Positions 1-6,313 of a DNA stretch of 7,017 nt are shown here, in pieces. The position numbers and the translations under genes were made by a program. A model generated the notes under the pieces. That model saw nothing but the letters and a program-made list of their open reading frames with translations. It did not search any database and was not told the origin of the DNA. Origin of the DNA: CAYZBM01 sp964476705 (GTDB lineage: Bacteria; Pseudomonadota; Alphaproteobacteria; Rickettsiales; UBA6187); assembly GCA_964476705.1 (NCBI GenBank), contig CAYZBM010000091.1, forward strand, positions 1 to 7,017, written 5' to 3'. Position 1 is the first letter of the stretch. Every line of letters starts with the position of its first letter.

Positions 1-308
1 CAGGTAGAATTGAGGTACAGTAATGCTAGATGACACAGTTTAATGAACAGTCTCGTTTTTAATAATTCTAATAGAACTTTTGGCAAAACTGGATTACTAT
101 TATTAATGTATAATATGGCATCTCCTATAGCCGCAATATCTTGCTCACGTAAAAAATTCAAAAATCTTTCTACTTCCATATCTCCTTTAAGATATGCATC
201 GCAATTTTTAGATTGATCATTTTGTTTTTCTTGCTCTGTGCTTATTCTTTTTTTATTGCTATCTTTCTGATAATTACCTTTATCAGATCTTTTTCTTTCA
301 TTACTCAT
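1..308 (-). CDS. Hypothetical protein, 5' part only (runs off the left edge)
   Basis: An open frame of about 102 codons starts at ATG 306-308 and continues without a stop to the window edge. A GAGG ribosome binding site precedes the ATG at a normal distance. The first ~35 residues are very hydrophilic and rich in Lys, Arg, Gln, Asn and Ser (MSNERKRSDKG...). A mostly helical, Leu/Ile-rich segment follows, beginning CDAYLKGD and ending YLNST at the edge. DAY..G, a following R-F/Y pair and the closing LNST match the first repeat unit of the frame-broken gene at 1171-2210 (DAYIYG ... FLNST), with about 12 extra residues here. I infer distant paralogy. No signal peptide, membrane segment or catalytic motif is visible. 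The gene lies 85 bases downstream of the 394-891 gene, so co-transcription is possible. Function unknown; confidence that it is coding is high because of the start, RBS and unbroken frame. Confidence 0.72.
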   Translation of the reverse strand, partial: MSNERKRSDKGNYQKDSNKKRISTEQEKQNDQSKNCDAYLKGDMEVERFLNFLREQDIAAIGDAILYINNSNPVLPKVLLELLKTRLFIKLCHLALLYLNST

Positions 309-393
309 AATATCCTCATTTTAAAGAATATCATTTATCGCACAAAAATATTATTTTGAGAAGATTAAATTTTTCAAATAATAAATTAAATTC

Positions 394-891
394 TTATAAC
401 TCCCGGATTGGATATGTCGCTTCTATATTTGCTCCGAATAACTTATATTGAGGTTTTATAAAAAGATTATCAAGCCATTTTTTGTCAAGCGTGTAACTAA
501 AAGAATTTTCTATATCATATACTCTTGAATCATATCTTCTAAGTCTTTGCATAGAATTCTCATTAGGACTTATACGATCTTCCATTGATCCTCTAGCGGC
601 TTTAGCTAACATCATTAAAGGAGAGTTATCCATAGAATTAGGCGGAGGTGTTCCCACATTACTTGCTACTGGAGGTAATACACAAACTGGAGAAAGCGTT
701 GAGAAACTTTTATTATTAGGACCATCTCCTACAGACAATAATTTTGTTGCAGCTCCTCCAGTTCTTCTTGTTGCTAACGTTACTTTTATATCGGAATTTT
801 GTGCTAGTAATTGCTGAATTTGACCTTGAATTAGAAGATCTTTACCTTCACCTTTTTCTTGTATATTTTTTTGTTTACGATCTGACGACAT
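394..891 (-). CDS. Hypothetical protein, 165 aa
   Basis: ATG at 889-891 is preceded by GGAG at 901-904 with a 9-base spacer, a good ribosome binding site that fixes the start; the stop is TAA. The protein has three visible parts. Residues 1-35 are hydrophilic and Lys/Gln-rich (MSSDRKQKN...). Residues ~60-92 are a Pro/Ser/Asn-rich low-complexity linker with PPVAS and TPPPNS. Residues ~95-165 are a charged C-terminal part rich in Arg and Tyr. There is no signal peptide or membrane segment, so it should be cytosolic or exported by a signal-independent route. I do not recognise the family. The hydrophilic MS-start N-terminus resembles that of the 1-308 gene (MSSDRK versus MSNERK), which may be common ancestry or only shared composition. 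It sits among other lineage-restricted genes, so a host-interaction role is possible, but nothing in the sequence proves it. Confidence 0.72.
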   Translation of the reverse strand: MSSDRKQKNIQEKGEGKDLLIQGQIQQLLAQNSDIKVTLATRRTGGAATKLLSVGDGPNNKSFSTLSPVCVLPPVASNVGTPPPNSMDNSPLMMLAKAARGSMEDRISPNENSMQRLRRYDSRVYDIENSFSYTLDKKWLDNLFIKPQYKLFGANIEATYPIREL

Positions 892-1149
892 AAGTTTTTA
901 CTCCAAAATATCCAATTAATAATATTTTAAGTATTGCATAAAATGTAAATTTTTTAAAGAGTTTTCTTTAGTACTAGAGAAAAATCCTACCGTCCAAAGA
1001 AATTACACAATCCTGGCCTCAATAGTCTCAAATTAAGAAAAATTTGAAAGTAACTAAGCAAATCCTCCCTCTCAGTCATGCAGGTTTCTATATTTTCTCA
1101 AAAAATTAAAAAGTGTGGTGCAGTTCGAGTTTGAATAGTCCATACAGCC
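892..1149. other. Non-coding gap of about 260 bp with no supported gene
   Basis: This region separates the 165-aa gene from the terminator of the gene at 1171-2210. It is more GC-rich in its middle (about 985-1140) than its flanks. On the minus strand it contains one 30-codon reading frame (ATG 1077-1079, stop 987-989) with no convincing ribosome binding site, and a short inverted repeat (TCAAATT at 1028-1034 with AATTTGA at 1041-1047) lacking a T-tract. The promoter of the 165-aa gene must lie here, but I could not find a well-spaced -35/-10 pair. The middle may be a decayed insertion-sequence end; this is a guess. Confidence 0.4.
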
Positions 1150-1172
1150 TAAAAAGCTTAAAATATTAAGCT
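1150..1172 (-). terminator. Probable Rho-independent terminator of the repeat-protein gene
   Basis: AGCTTAA (1155-1161) and TTAAGCT (1166-1172) form a perfect 7-bp stem with a 4-base loop. Read on the minus strand the stem runs into a short T-tract (1151-1155). It overlaps the stop codon TAG of the gene at 1171-2210. The stem has only two G-C pairs, so it may be weak. Confidence 0.5.
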
Positions 1173-1419
1173 ATGCCCAAATATTAAAATTAAGATTGCC
1201 ACAATTTTGATCAAGAGTAGTATCTTTAATAGAATAACTAGGAGCACTAGAAGCACTAGAAGCACCAGTAGCAGGCATTAATGGTGGAATCATTCCCGAA
1301 AAACCTGCTTGAACCATAGTAACTCCACATGCTGCAGCACCGGCTTGGGCTGCATCGTGAATATCCGCAACCTTATTAAAAAGATACTCAGAAAATGCAA
1401 AAGATATTTTATTATCTAA

Positions 1420-1683
1420 ATATCTTGCTTCCCAACATTTTTTAATTTCTGGTTTTAAATAAATAAATTTAGTTAATTCTTCAAATAATTCATTTTTTTC
1501 TTCTCCATTTAATCTTCGTACTGTGTAATTCATATAATCAACATACAAAACAGAAAAAAATCTTGTTTTTACACCTTTAGTACCTTTAATTAATTGCTTT
1601 ATTTTTTCTTCACCGAGTTCATTAAATTCAGATAAAATATCAGAATATCTAGATTCACGCAGAAACTTATAAAGACCAGCATC
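1420..1683 (-). repeat. Protein repeat unit 2 of the broken gene
   Basis: Reconstructed residues 177-264. It begins DAGLYKFL, contains RYSDIL, LIKG and VKTR, reaches YMNYT and ends CWEARY. It matches unit 1 residue for residue in spacing, including the part of unit 1 that lies after the frame break (E-L, I and A-R-F/Y positions). Confidence 0.65.
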
Positions 1684-1836
1684 TCGATCTGCAATCTCAT
1701 CCGCAGAAAAATCAATTGGAGCAGATCCTTCACGGCTATACTGGCTATTTACTTTTTGCAATCTTTCCAATCTTAGATTCTCAGCATCAGGAATTTCTTT
1801 TTGTGAAAATAAATCAATCAAAGGATGATCAGCTTT

Positions 1837-2099
1837 AAATCTTGCTCTACGCGCATCAAATATACTCTGATTATATGGGACTGATCCTGATAATATCTCC
1901 TCTATTTTTTTTAATAATGGAGCTTGAGGATCCCACTTGTAGAGTTTAAAAATGATATATGTAGAATAAAAACTGATCTATTTTTTATTTGTTCATAGCC
2001 TGAAATAAAGTTAACTATTGTTTGCTCATCCTTACTTAATAAACAATCAAGTATTTGCTGATATTTCCTTTGTAAGATTAATCCATATATATAAGCATC
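1837..2099 (-). repeat. Protein repeat unit 1 of the broken gene
   Basis: Reconstructed residues 38-125. It begins DAYIYG, contains KYQQIL, FISG and IKNR, and reaches FLNST at 1938-1940; after the frame break it continues to ARRARF. Over the first 54 residues it shares 15 identities with unit 2 with no gap (D1, A2, Y5, Y13, I16, L17, E25, I28, I32, G34, K39, R41, L46, N52, T54). Both units look all-helical. Confidence 0.65.
1930..1950 (-). other. Frame junction with a T_TTA_AAC slippery heptamer and a GGG run
   Basis: The frame change must fall between 1914 and 1977, where both frames are open. In the upstream frame, codons TTA AAC (1944-1949) preceded by T (1950) make the heptamer T_TTA_AAC, a known -1 slippery sequence, and the downstream frame is exactly -1. 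Nine bases further on, TGGGATCC can pair imperfectly with GGATC...CCA around 1876-1892. Six bases past the heptamer is a GGG run (1932-1934); restoring one G there would give NSTSGDPQAP. Repeat-unit comparison keeps N-x-T in the upstream frame past the heptamer, favouring loss of one base near the GGG run. Confidence 0.5.
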
Positions 2100-2305
2100 C
2101 AGATCATCATTTTCTAATTGTCTATCTTCACCTGCTGATTTCTTTGGAAATAATTTCTCATCCGAGCCTCTTTTCCTAGGAAAACCATCACCATCAGCAC
2201 CTGCACTCATAAAACCTCACTTATATATAATTTTTTAACTGCATAATTTTTATAACATTTAGCATAATTTTTTTATTAAAAAAACTTTAAATTTTAAATA
2301 TCCAC

Positions 2306-2344
2306 AAAAATAAAAAAGGAAGATGATTTCTCACCTTCCTTTTT
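2306..2344 (-). terminator. Rho-independent terminator of the glutamine synthetase gene
   Basis: AAAAAGGAAG (2313-2322) and CTTCCTTTTT (2335-2344) form a perfect 10-bp stem with a 12-base loop. On the minus strand the stem is followed by a long T-rich tract. It lies about 30 bases past the glutamine synthetase stop and is the clearest terminator in the window. The symmetric A/T arms could also let it work in the other direction. Confidence 0.88.
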
Positions 2345-2372
2345 AAAGAATATATTATAAAGCAGATTAAAA

Positions 2373-3497
2373 CTAAGCAGCTTTATGCGCTTTGCTACGT
2401 TCTTGACGTGGCCAGCTAGTGAAAGTCATAATATTTTCATCTAATTGGCAGATAGTTGTGCAAAGTCTTGCTGCCACCAAATATGGATCAGCATTAGCAC
2501 CAGGACGTCTATCTTCTAAATAACCATGACCATGAATATCAACCATTCTTGGTACACGAATTGAACAACCACGATCTGCAGTTCCATGTTTGAAGTCATC
2601 TATATGGCAAGTTTCATGTTTACCAGTTAAACGTTCTTCAAGTTTGTAACCATATAATTTAATATGTTCTTGGTGTTTTTTAGATAATAGCTCAATTGCT
2701 TTATCAATTGTTGCTCTACCTTTTTGTGGATTACGCATATCTCTAGTTGAGAAGTTAGTATGCATACCAGAACCATTCCAATCACCTTTAACTGGCTTAT
2801 TGTCAAAAGTTGCACGGATACCAAATTCTTCACCTAATCTGTGTAGTAACCAACGAGCAAACCACATATGGTCAGCAACATTTAAAATTCCAGCATCTTC
2901 ACCATCAATTCCACGGTAACCAATTTGGAACTCCCATTGACCAGCCATAACTTCAGCATTTAGACCATAAAATAATAGCCCTGCTTCCATACAAGCTCTT
3001 GCATGCGCTTCAACCAATGCTCTACCATAAATTTCTTCAGTACCAACACCACAATAATAAGGACCTTGTGGAGCTGGGAAACCATTTTCTGGCCAACCTA
3101 AAGGATTTCTGCCTTCAAACAAAGTATATTCTTGTTCAAAACCAGCCCAAGGATCAGATTTAATAGCGCCAGCATCTAAAACCGCACGAAGTTGTGCTCT
3201 AGAGTTAGATTCATGTGGAGTGCCATCTGGCTTACAAACTTCACATAATACTAAATAATGGCCAAAGCCTCTTACTGGATCATTAACAAAATTAACCGGC
3301 TTTAAAATCTGGTCTGAATTAGTACCAACTGCTTGATTTGTTGAAGAACCGTCAAAACTCCACTCAGGAAAATGATCAACTTTTATCTCAGCATCATCTT
3401 CAAGATCAAGATTAATAACCCGGGTTTTAGAACGGATATTACGCACCGGTTCAGCACCATCTATCCATATATATTCAGCAAAACTAAGATCGTACAT
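2373..3497 (-). CDS. glnII: Glutamine synthetase, eukaryotic-type (GSII), 374 aa
   Basis: ATP-dependent ligation of ammonia to glutamate in the cytosol, the main ammonia-assimilation step. The length fits type II enzymes (about 340-380 aa) rather than the ~470 aa of the usual bacterial GSI. Residues 1-85 are the beta-grasp domain with the hallmark WSFDGSST (47-53); the rest is the catalytic domain. Visible metal, glutamate and ATP-site motifs are GFEQEY (E121, E123), NAEVMAGQWEFQIG (E182, E189), NGSGMHTN (H246), ADRGCSIRVPR (R309, R314) and LEDRRPG (E328, R330). I chose ATG 3495-3497, preceded by an AGG site; an upstream TTG would add five residues but has no better signal. I see none of the adenylylation-site context of GSI. 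It has its own promoter and terminator and no obvious link to its neighbours. Met245 and His304/Gly305 positions differ from the common Cys and Ser/Gly of plant and animal enzymes. GSII in bacteria is patchy, so transfer is plausible. Confidence 0.95.
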   Translation of the reverse strand: MYDLSFAEYIWIDGAEPVRNIRSKTRVINLDLEDDAEIKVDHFPEWSFDGSSTNQAVGTNSDQILKPVNFVNDPVRGFGHYLVLCEVCKPDGTPHESNSRAQLRAVLDAGAIKSDPWAGFEQEYTLFEGRNPLGWPENGFPAPQGPYYCGVGTEEIYGRALVEAHARACMEAGLLFYGLNAEVMAGQWEFQIGYRGIDGEDAGILNVADHMWFARWLLHRLGEEFGIRATFDNKPVKGDWNGSGMHTNFSTRDMRNPQKGRATIDKAIELLSKKHQEHIKLYGYKLEERLTGKHETCHIDDFKHGTADRGCSIRVPRMVDIHGHGYLEDRRPGANADPYLVAARLCTTICQLDENIMTFTSWPRQERSKAHKAA

Positions 3498-3539
3498 AAG
3501 AAAACCTACCAATATAAAATTACACGCGAAAACGTGGTC

Positions 3540-3568
3540 CTTATAACGCTATTTGTGATAAAAGTAAA
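3540..3568 (-). promoter_or_regulatory. Putative sigma70-type promoter of the glutamine synthetase gene
   Basis: Minus-strand TTTACT (3563-3568) and TATAAG (3540-3545) are separated by exactly 17 bases and match the -35 (4/6) and -10 (5/6) consensus. The predicted start near 3533 gives a leader of about 35 bases. It sits in the 102-bp gap between the kinase stop and the glutamine synthetase start, so the latter need not be read from the operon upstream. Confidence 0.55.
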
Positions 3569-3599
3569 GCCCATAAACTTAACTTTTTACGTTTAAAAA

Positions 3600-4913
3600 C
3601 TAAAGATCTATAGTTACCTTTAAGCCGCCTAAATTGCTTTCGTCTAAAATTATTTGCCCATTATATAATTTAACTATTTCTTGCACCAATGATAGGCCAA
3701 TACCTGAGCCTGGCTTAGTTTCATCTAATCTTATCCCTCGGTTTAAAACTTCAAATCTTTGCTCTTTTTTTATGCCCATACCATCATCTTCAACAATAAT
3801 TTGCAAATGCTCACCTATTTTTTTTAATTCTATTTTTATGTTTTTATTGCAATATTTGCAGGAATTTTCAACTATATTGCCGATTATTTCATAAATATCA
3901 TTTTCATCGATTCTAAATAAAAGCGGCTTTTCATTACAAACCAACTCTATATCTTTCTGATATAATTTGCCAAAACTACTAATAATTCTGCTAGTTAACT
4001 CATTAATATCTATAGCCTTAGAAAAAATACCAATATTAGCTCCAGAAATTCTTACCCTGGCTAAATTACGCTCAACTACCCCCAACATTATGGCAGTTTT
4101 TTCTTGAACTATTAAAGCTAAATTTGATTCAGTTAATTTAGCTTCATTAGCCAGCACAGTAAGCGGAGTTTTAAGCGCATGAGCTATATTACTTGCAAAT
4201 TGCCTATATCTGCTAATTAAGTTATTACTATAATCTAAAGTTAAATTAATTTGTTTAATTAAAGGTTCAATTTCTACTGGAAAATCTCCTGATAATTTAC
4301 TTTCAAGACCAGAACTTACTGCATGAAGCTTTTCTTTAATCCGATCAAGGGGTGATAAAATAACAGCTACTTGAGTTCTTATAAGCAATAGTAACGCAAC
4401 AATCATTAAAAATAAAACCGGCAGCAAGGTCGATAAAAATTGTTTATGCTCAGAGCGGACAAAAGCCAGAGCTATCTCTTTTTGCATGCCAAAAATATAA
4501 GTCACTTTTATTTTTTTAGGAAAATAGATAGTTTCGGACGAAGCTAAAACTTCAGTTCCATCTTGAGTTATAAATTTAAATATTCTTTTATCTACCGGTA
4601 TATCAATTAAATTAGTAAAAGAAGGCGAACTGGCAATAATTTTTCCATTATATATAACTTGCCAATATCTCGGTAACCGTGAAAGTAATTCTTTATCAAA
4701 TAAAGTAACCTTACCATTTTTTACTATAGTTGCCGAAATCAGCAAATCATTAAAAGCACCAAGCTGATTATAAAGACTTCTGTCTACAGAACGAGAAAAT
4801 GACCAGTTAATCGCAAAAGCAGTTAAGCTCACGACTATCAATATTCCTAAACATAAGGTAATTATTATTCTTTTGTTTAAAGAAGCAGAAACTTTATAGG
4901 TCTTTTGGAACAT
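3600..4913 (-). CDS. PhoQ-like membrane sensor histidine kinase, 437 aa
   Basis: Autophosphorylates on His and passes the phosphate to the regulator encoded just upstream. Order: short cytosolic N-terminus; membrane segment 1 at ~16-37; periplasmic sensor of about 120 residues; membrane segment 2 at ~160-179; HAMP linker to ~236; dimerisation/phosphoacceptor helix with AHALKTPL (His245); ATPase domain with N-box NIVEN (N346, N350), G1 DDGMG (D377) and G2 GSGIG (402-406). H-A/S-LKTPL is typical of PhoQ-type kinases and differs from the commoner H-E-LRTPL. ATG 4911-4913 has a GAGG site and lies 20 bases inside the regulator gene, implying translational coupling. All catalytic residues are present, so it should be active. 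The periplasmic part has no motif I recognise, and I see no clear acidic Mg-sensing patch like that of enterobacterial PhoQ; the signal is unknown. Confidence 0.93.
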   Translation of the reverse strand: MFQKTYKVSASLNKRIIITLCLGILIVVSLTAFAINWSFSRSVDRSLYNQLGAFNDLLISATIVKNGKVTLFDKELLSRLPRYWQVIYNGKIIASSPSFTNLIDIPVDKRIFKFITQDGTEVLASSETIYFPKKIKVTYIFGMQKEIALAFVRSEHKQFLSTLLPVLFLMIVALLLLIRTQVAVILSPLDRIKEKLHAVSSGLESKLSGDFPVEIEPLIKQINLTLDYSNNLISRYRQFASNIAHALKTPLTVLANEAKLTESNLALIVQEKTAIMLGVVERNLARVRISGANIGIFSKAIDINELTSRIISSFGKLYQKDIELVCNEKPLLFRIDENDIYEIIGNIVENSCKYCNKNIKIELKKIGEHLQIIVEDDGMGIKKEQRFEVLNRGIRLDETKPGSGIGLSLVQEIVKLYNGQIILDESNLGGLKVTIDL

Positions 4914-5553
4914 AATATCCTCTATTGCTATCAGTAATTATAACCTCATGACCTATTTTTTTTCTGATATTAGCAATATGTTTAGGCACTATCCCAGAAT
5001 CATTATCAAAATCTTCATATACATGAGTAGTTAGTTCATTAATACTGATAGTACGATTTTGATTTAAGAATAAATATTGTAAAATTAAAAACTCAATTCT
5101 GGTCAATTTTATAAACATTCCATCTTTAGTAACCCTACTATTTAACATATCTAAACTAAGGGGGCCGACACTAATTACATTACTTACCTGCCCTTTATTT
5201 TTTCGGATATTAGTTCTAAGTCTTGCTACTAACTCTGCTAAATCAAAAGGTTTAGTAATATAATCATCAGCGCCAAGTTCTAGACCTTTGATAATTTCCA
5301 TTTTACTATTTCGCGCAGTAAGTAAAATTACCGGCATAGTTCTACCTTTCTTGCGCCATTTTTCTAAAATAGTAAATCCATCCATACTCGGCAAACCGAC
5401 ATCTAATAATACCGCATCGTAATCTGATTCTTCACCTTCAAACCAAGCATCTTCACCATCTGATTCTATATGAGTAATAAAACCACAATCTTGTAGATAC
5501 ATAGAAATTTGCTTAGCAATATCTTGATCATCTTCAACAATTAATATTTTCAC
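4894..5553 (-). CDS. OmpR/PhoB-family response regulator (PhoP-like), 219 aa
   Basis: DNA-binding partner of the downstream kinase. Receiver domain 1-115: acidic pair D8/D9, phosphoacceptor D51 (LLDVGLPSMDG), T79 (LLTAR) and K101 (YITKPFD), so all switch residues are kept. A short linker leads to a winged-helix effector domain at ~125-217 (LTRIEFLILQYL, then VPKHIANIRKKI as the likely recognition helix and the closing RGYYVP hairpin). The start is GTG 5551-5553: it has an AAGG site 7 bases upstream and forms a 4-base GTGA overlap with the PepSY gene stop, so the two are translationally coupled. The family binds head-to-tail repeats spaced about 11 bp apart, which matches the array at 5898-5934; I infer that as its target. 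Symbol left blank because orthology to phoP cannot be proven here. Confidence 0.94.
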   Translation of the reverse strand: MKILIVEDDQDIAKQISMYLQDCGFITHIESDGEDAWFEGEESDYDAVLLDVGLPSMDGFTILEKWRKKGRTMPVILLTARNSKMEIIKGLELGADDYITKPFDLAELVARLRTNIRKNKGQVSNVISVGPLSLDMLNSRVTKDGMFIKLTRIEFLILQYLFLNQNRTISINELTTHVYEDFDNDSGIVPKHIANIRKKIGHEVIITDSNRGYYVPKDL

Positions 5554-5828
5554 TTTGTAACCTTAACCACATTATATGTTACACCATCAATAAGTATAAT
5601 TATTACTTTGCCACTTTCTTGCAAAACCTGCATCTCATATAATAACTTACCTTGATCATTATTATATGGATTAACGCCTACAACTCTACCAGAAAATTCT
5701 TTCTGCATATTATCTATAATATAAGATGGCAAAGAATCAGCCATAGCCATATTACAAAATAAGAGCAAATTAAATAGAAAAACTCCTAGAATTTTTACTA
5801 TATTTTTAGCAAATATTAAATTACTCAT
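5550..5828 (-). CDS. Exported PepSY-domain protein, 92 aa, first gene of the two-component operon
   Basis: Residues 1-30 are a Sec signal peptide: a Lys near the N-terminus, the hydrophobic stretch ILGVFLFNLLLF and an AMA-D cleavage site after residue 30. The mature ~62 residues fit a PepSY fold: an amphipathic helix (IIDNMQKEF), then GRVVGVNPY, LLYEMQVL and KVIIILIDGVTYNVVKV strands. PepSY proteins are periplasmic or extracytoplasmic modulators, some of them protease inhibitors. In many proteobacteria a small PepSY gene precedes a regulator/kinase pair of this PhoP/PhoQ-like kind. Here the 4-base overlap with the regulator gene and the shared direction suggest that it modulates the kinase sensor domain; this is inference. 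ATG 5826-5828 has GGAG at 5834-5837. It is the first gene after the divergent intergenic region. Confidence 0.85.
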   Translation of the reverse strand: MSNLIFAKNIVKILGVFLFNLLLFCNMAMADSLPSYIIDNMQKEFSGRVVGVNPYNNDQGKLLYEMQVLQESGKVIIILIDGVTYNVVKVTK

Positions 5829-5870
5829 ATATACTCCAAATCTTGAATCTCTTATTCTTTATCTAGCTTT

Positions 5871-5876
5871 ACTATA
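5871..5876 (-). promoter_or_regulatory. Candidate -10 element of the PepSY/two-component operon
   Basis: Minus-strand TATAGT lies inside a perfect 10-bp palindrome TACTATAGTA (5870-5879). The 17-bp-spaced -35 position (5894-5899) reads CATCGC, a poor match, and overlaps the TGAA block at 5898. A missing -35 beside an activator array fits activator-dependent autoregulation but is not proof. Confidence 0.3.
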
Positions 5877-5897
5877 GTATTTCTAACAAATAAGCGA

Positions 5898-5934
5898 TGA
5901 ATTTTGCGTGAATAAGCTGTTCAATAACCATTCA
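5898..5934. promoter_or_regulatory. Four-block operator with 11-bp phasing, probable response-regulator binding array
   Basis: TGAA at 5898 and 5909 and TTCA at 5920 and 5931 are each exactly 11 bp after the previous block. The array is mirror-symmetric about 5916. Each pair is a direct repeat of a hexamer with a 5-bp spacer: ATGAAT-N5-GTGAAT on the left, TGTTCA-N5-CATTCA on the right. This is the geometry of PhoP/PhoB-type boxes. The left pair faces the PepSY operon and the right pair faces the surface-protein genes. Confidence 0.6.
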
Positions 5935-5946
5935 TATATCCTGTGC

Positions 5947-5952
5947 TATACA
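5947..5952 (+). promoter_or_regulatory. Candidate -10 element for the two surface-protein genes
   Basis: TATACA starts 12 bp after the right-hand pair of the operator array ends at 5934, a spacing like that of PhoP-activated promoters in enterobacteria. No consensus -35 exists at the expected position, which instead falls within the array. Transcription would start near 5959, giving a leader of about 30 bases to ATG 5991. Confidence 0.4.
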
Positions 5953-5978
5953 TGCAATTACAGTGAAACATTTTAAAG

Positions 5979-6020
5979 ATAAGGATTTATATGAACTACA
6001 AAAAAATATTAACTATAGTT
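5979..6020 (+). repeat. Duplicated leader, copy 1 (RBS plus start of signal peptide)
   Basis: ATAAGGATTTATATGAA and the following bases match 6272-6313 (ATAAGGATTAATATGAA...) with few differences, covering the ribosome binding site, the ATG and the first signal-peptide codons. This shows that the two genes descend from one. Confidence 0.75.
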
Positions 6021-6251
6021 GGCTTAGGATTTGCTTTAAGCGCTAACTTATACAGCCCTAGCGCACATGCAGATTGGTATCGGATAAAACCAACTCCTTG
6101 TCATCATGAATATCGTCATGATTACCGATATAATTGCTATGAACGAAGAGTCCCTGTTTATAAATATTATAGACATGAAGATGGATATGGGAGAAGACAT
6201 GAAACAAGGCACGAAATAAGACATAACCATCACAATCCGCGTCATCACTAA
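5991..6251 (+). CDS. Small exported His/Tyr/Arg-rich protein, 86 aa
   Basis: The Sec signal peptide (MNYKKILTIVGLGFALSANL...) has an AHA-D cleavage site after residue 27. The mature 59 residues contain 11 His, about 9 Tyr and many Arg, and end in a run of RH/HH pairs. Two Cys (37, 49) could form a disulfide in the periplasm or on the surface. There is no membrane segment after the signal. The leader, ribosome binding site (AAGGA 5981-5985) and first residues closely match those of the next gene, and both mature proteins start ADW, so the pair is a duplication. This copy lacks the glycine-rich membrane segment and the CRE/ACRQPDGSW domain, so it is either a shortened paralog or a separate small form. 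His clusters might bind metal; that is unproven. It is probably co-transcribed with the next gene (32-base gap). Confidence 0.8.
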   Translation: MNYKKILTIVGLGFALSANLYSPSAHADWYRIKPTPCHHEYRHDYRYNCYERRVPVYKYYRHEDGYGRRHETRHEIRHNHHNPRHH

Positions 6252-6271
6252 AATACCTAACCTGCTAAAAT

Positions 6272-6313
6272 ATAAGGATTAATATGAATTACAGAAAAAT
6301 AATAGCTATAACT
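6272..6313 (+). repeat. Duplicated leader, copy 2 (RBS plus start of signal peptide)
   Basis: Second copy of the element at 5979-6020, offset 293 bp. Both encode MNY-K/R-KI at the start. Confidence 0.75.

Larger units (their letters stand above)
1171..2210 (-). pseudogene. Two-repeat hypothetical protein, broken by one -1 frameshift (reconstructed 346 aa)
   Basis: The upstream frame starts at ATG 2208-2210 with a good GAGG site (2215-2218) and stops at TAA 1911-1913 after 99 residues. The downstream frame is open from just after TAG 1978-1980 to TAG 1171-1173. It has no ATG, GTG or ribosome binding site near its start: its first candidate is a TTG at 1819-1821 with no Shine-Dalgarno, and its coding-like text (WDPQAPLLKKIEEIL) begins well upstream of that. 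One missing base in 1914-1977 joins the two into 346 residues. The joined protein has a charged N-terminus (1-36), a repeat unit at ~38-125, a linker, a second unit at ~177-264, and an Ala/Ser/Gly/Pro-rich tail with a mildly hydrophobic segment. The units align without gaps across the break, which is strong evidence for one ancestral gene. It could be a real pseudogene, a base-calling error, or programmed frameshifting. The family is not recognised. Confidence 0.75.

Noticed and set aside
987..1079. 30-codon minus-strand reading frame in the 892-1149 gap
   Set aside because: It has no clear ribosome binding site, is very short and has no recognisable motif; it is consistent with chance or a remnant.
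1171..1821. Independent 216-aa gene starting at TTG 1819-1821
   Set aside because: No Shine-Dalgarno precedes the TTG, the coding-like frame continues about 35 codons further upstream, and the repeat-unit alignment crosses the break; it is the 3' half of the broken gene.
3498..3512. Upstream TTG start for glutamine synthetase, adding five residues
   Set aside because: The ATG at 3495-3497 has an AGG site at a normal distance and gives the typical GSII start; the TTG would place its first codons over that site.
3372..3596. Plus-strand reading frame opposite the glutamine synthetase start
   Set aside because: It lies antisense to a highly conserved gene and its promoter, with no motif and no RBS; it is a shadow frame.
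3572..3600. Terminator for the kinase gene (TTTTTA/TAAAAA hairpin around 3580-3596)
   Set aside because: Only six A/T pairs and no clean T-tract; too weak to call.
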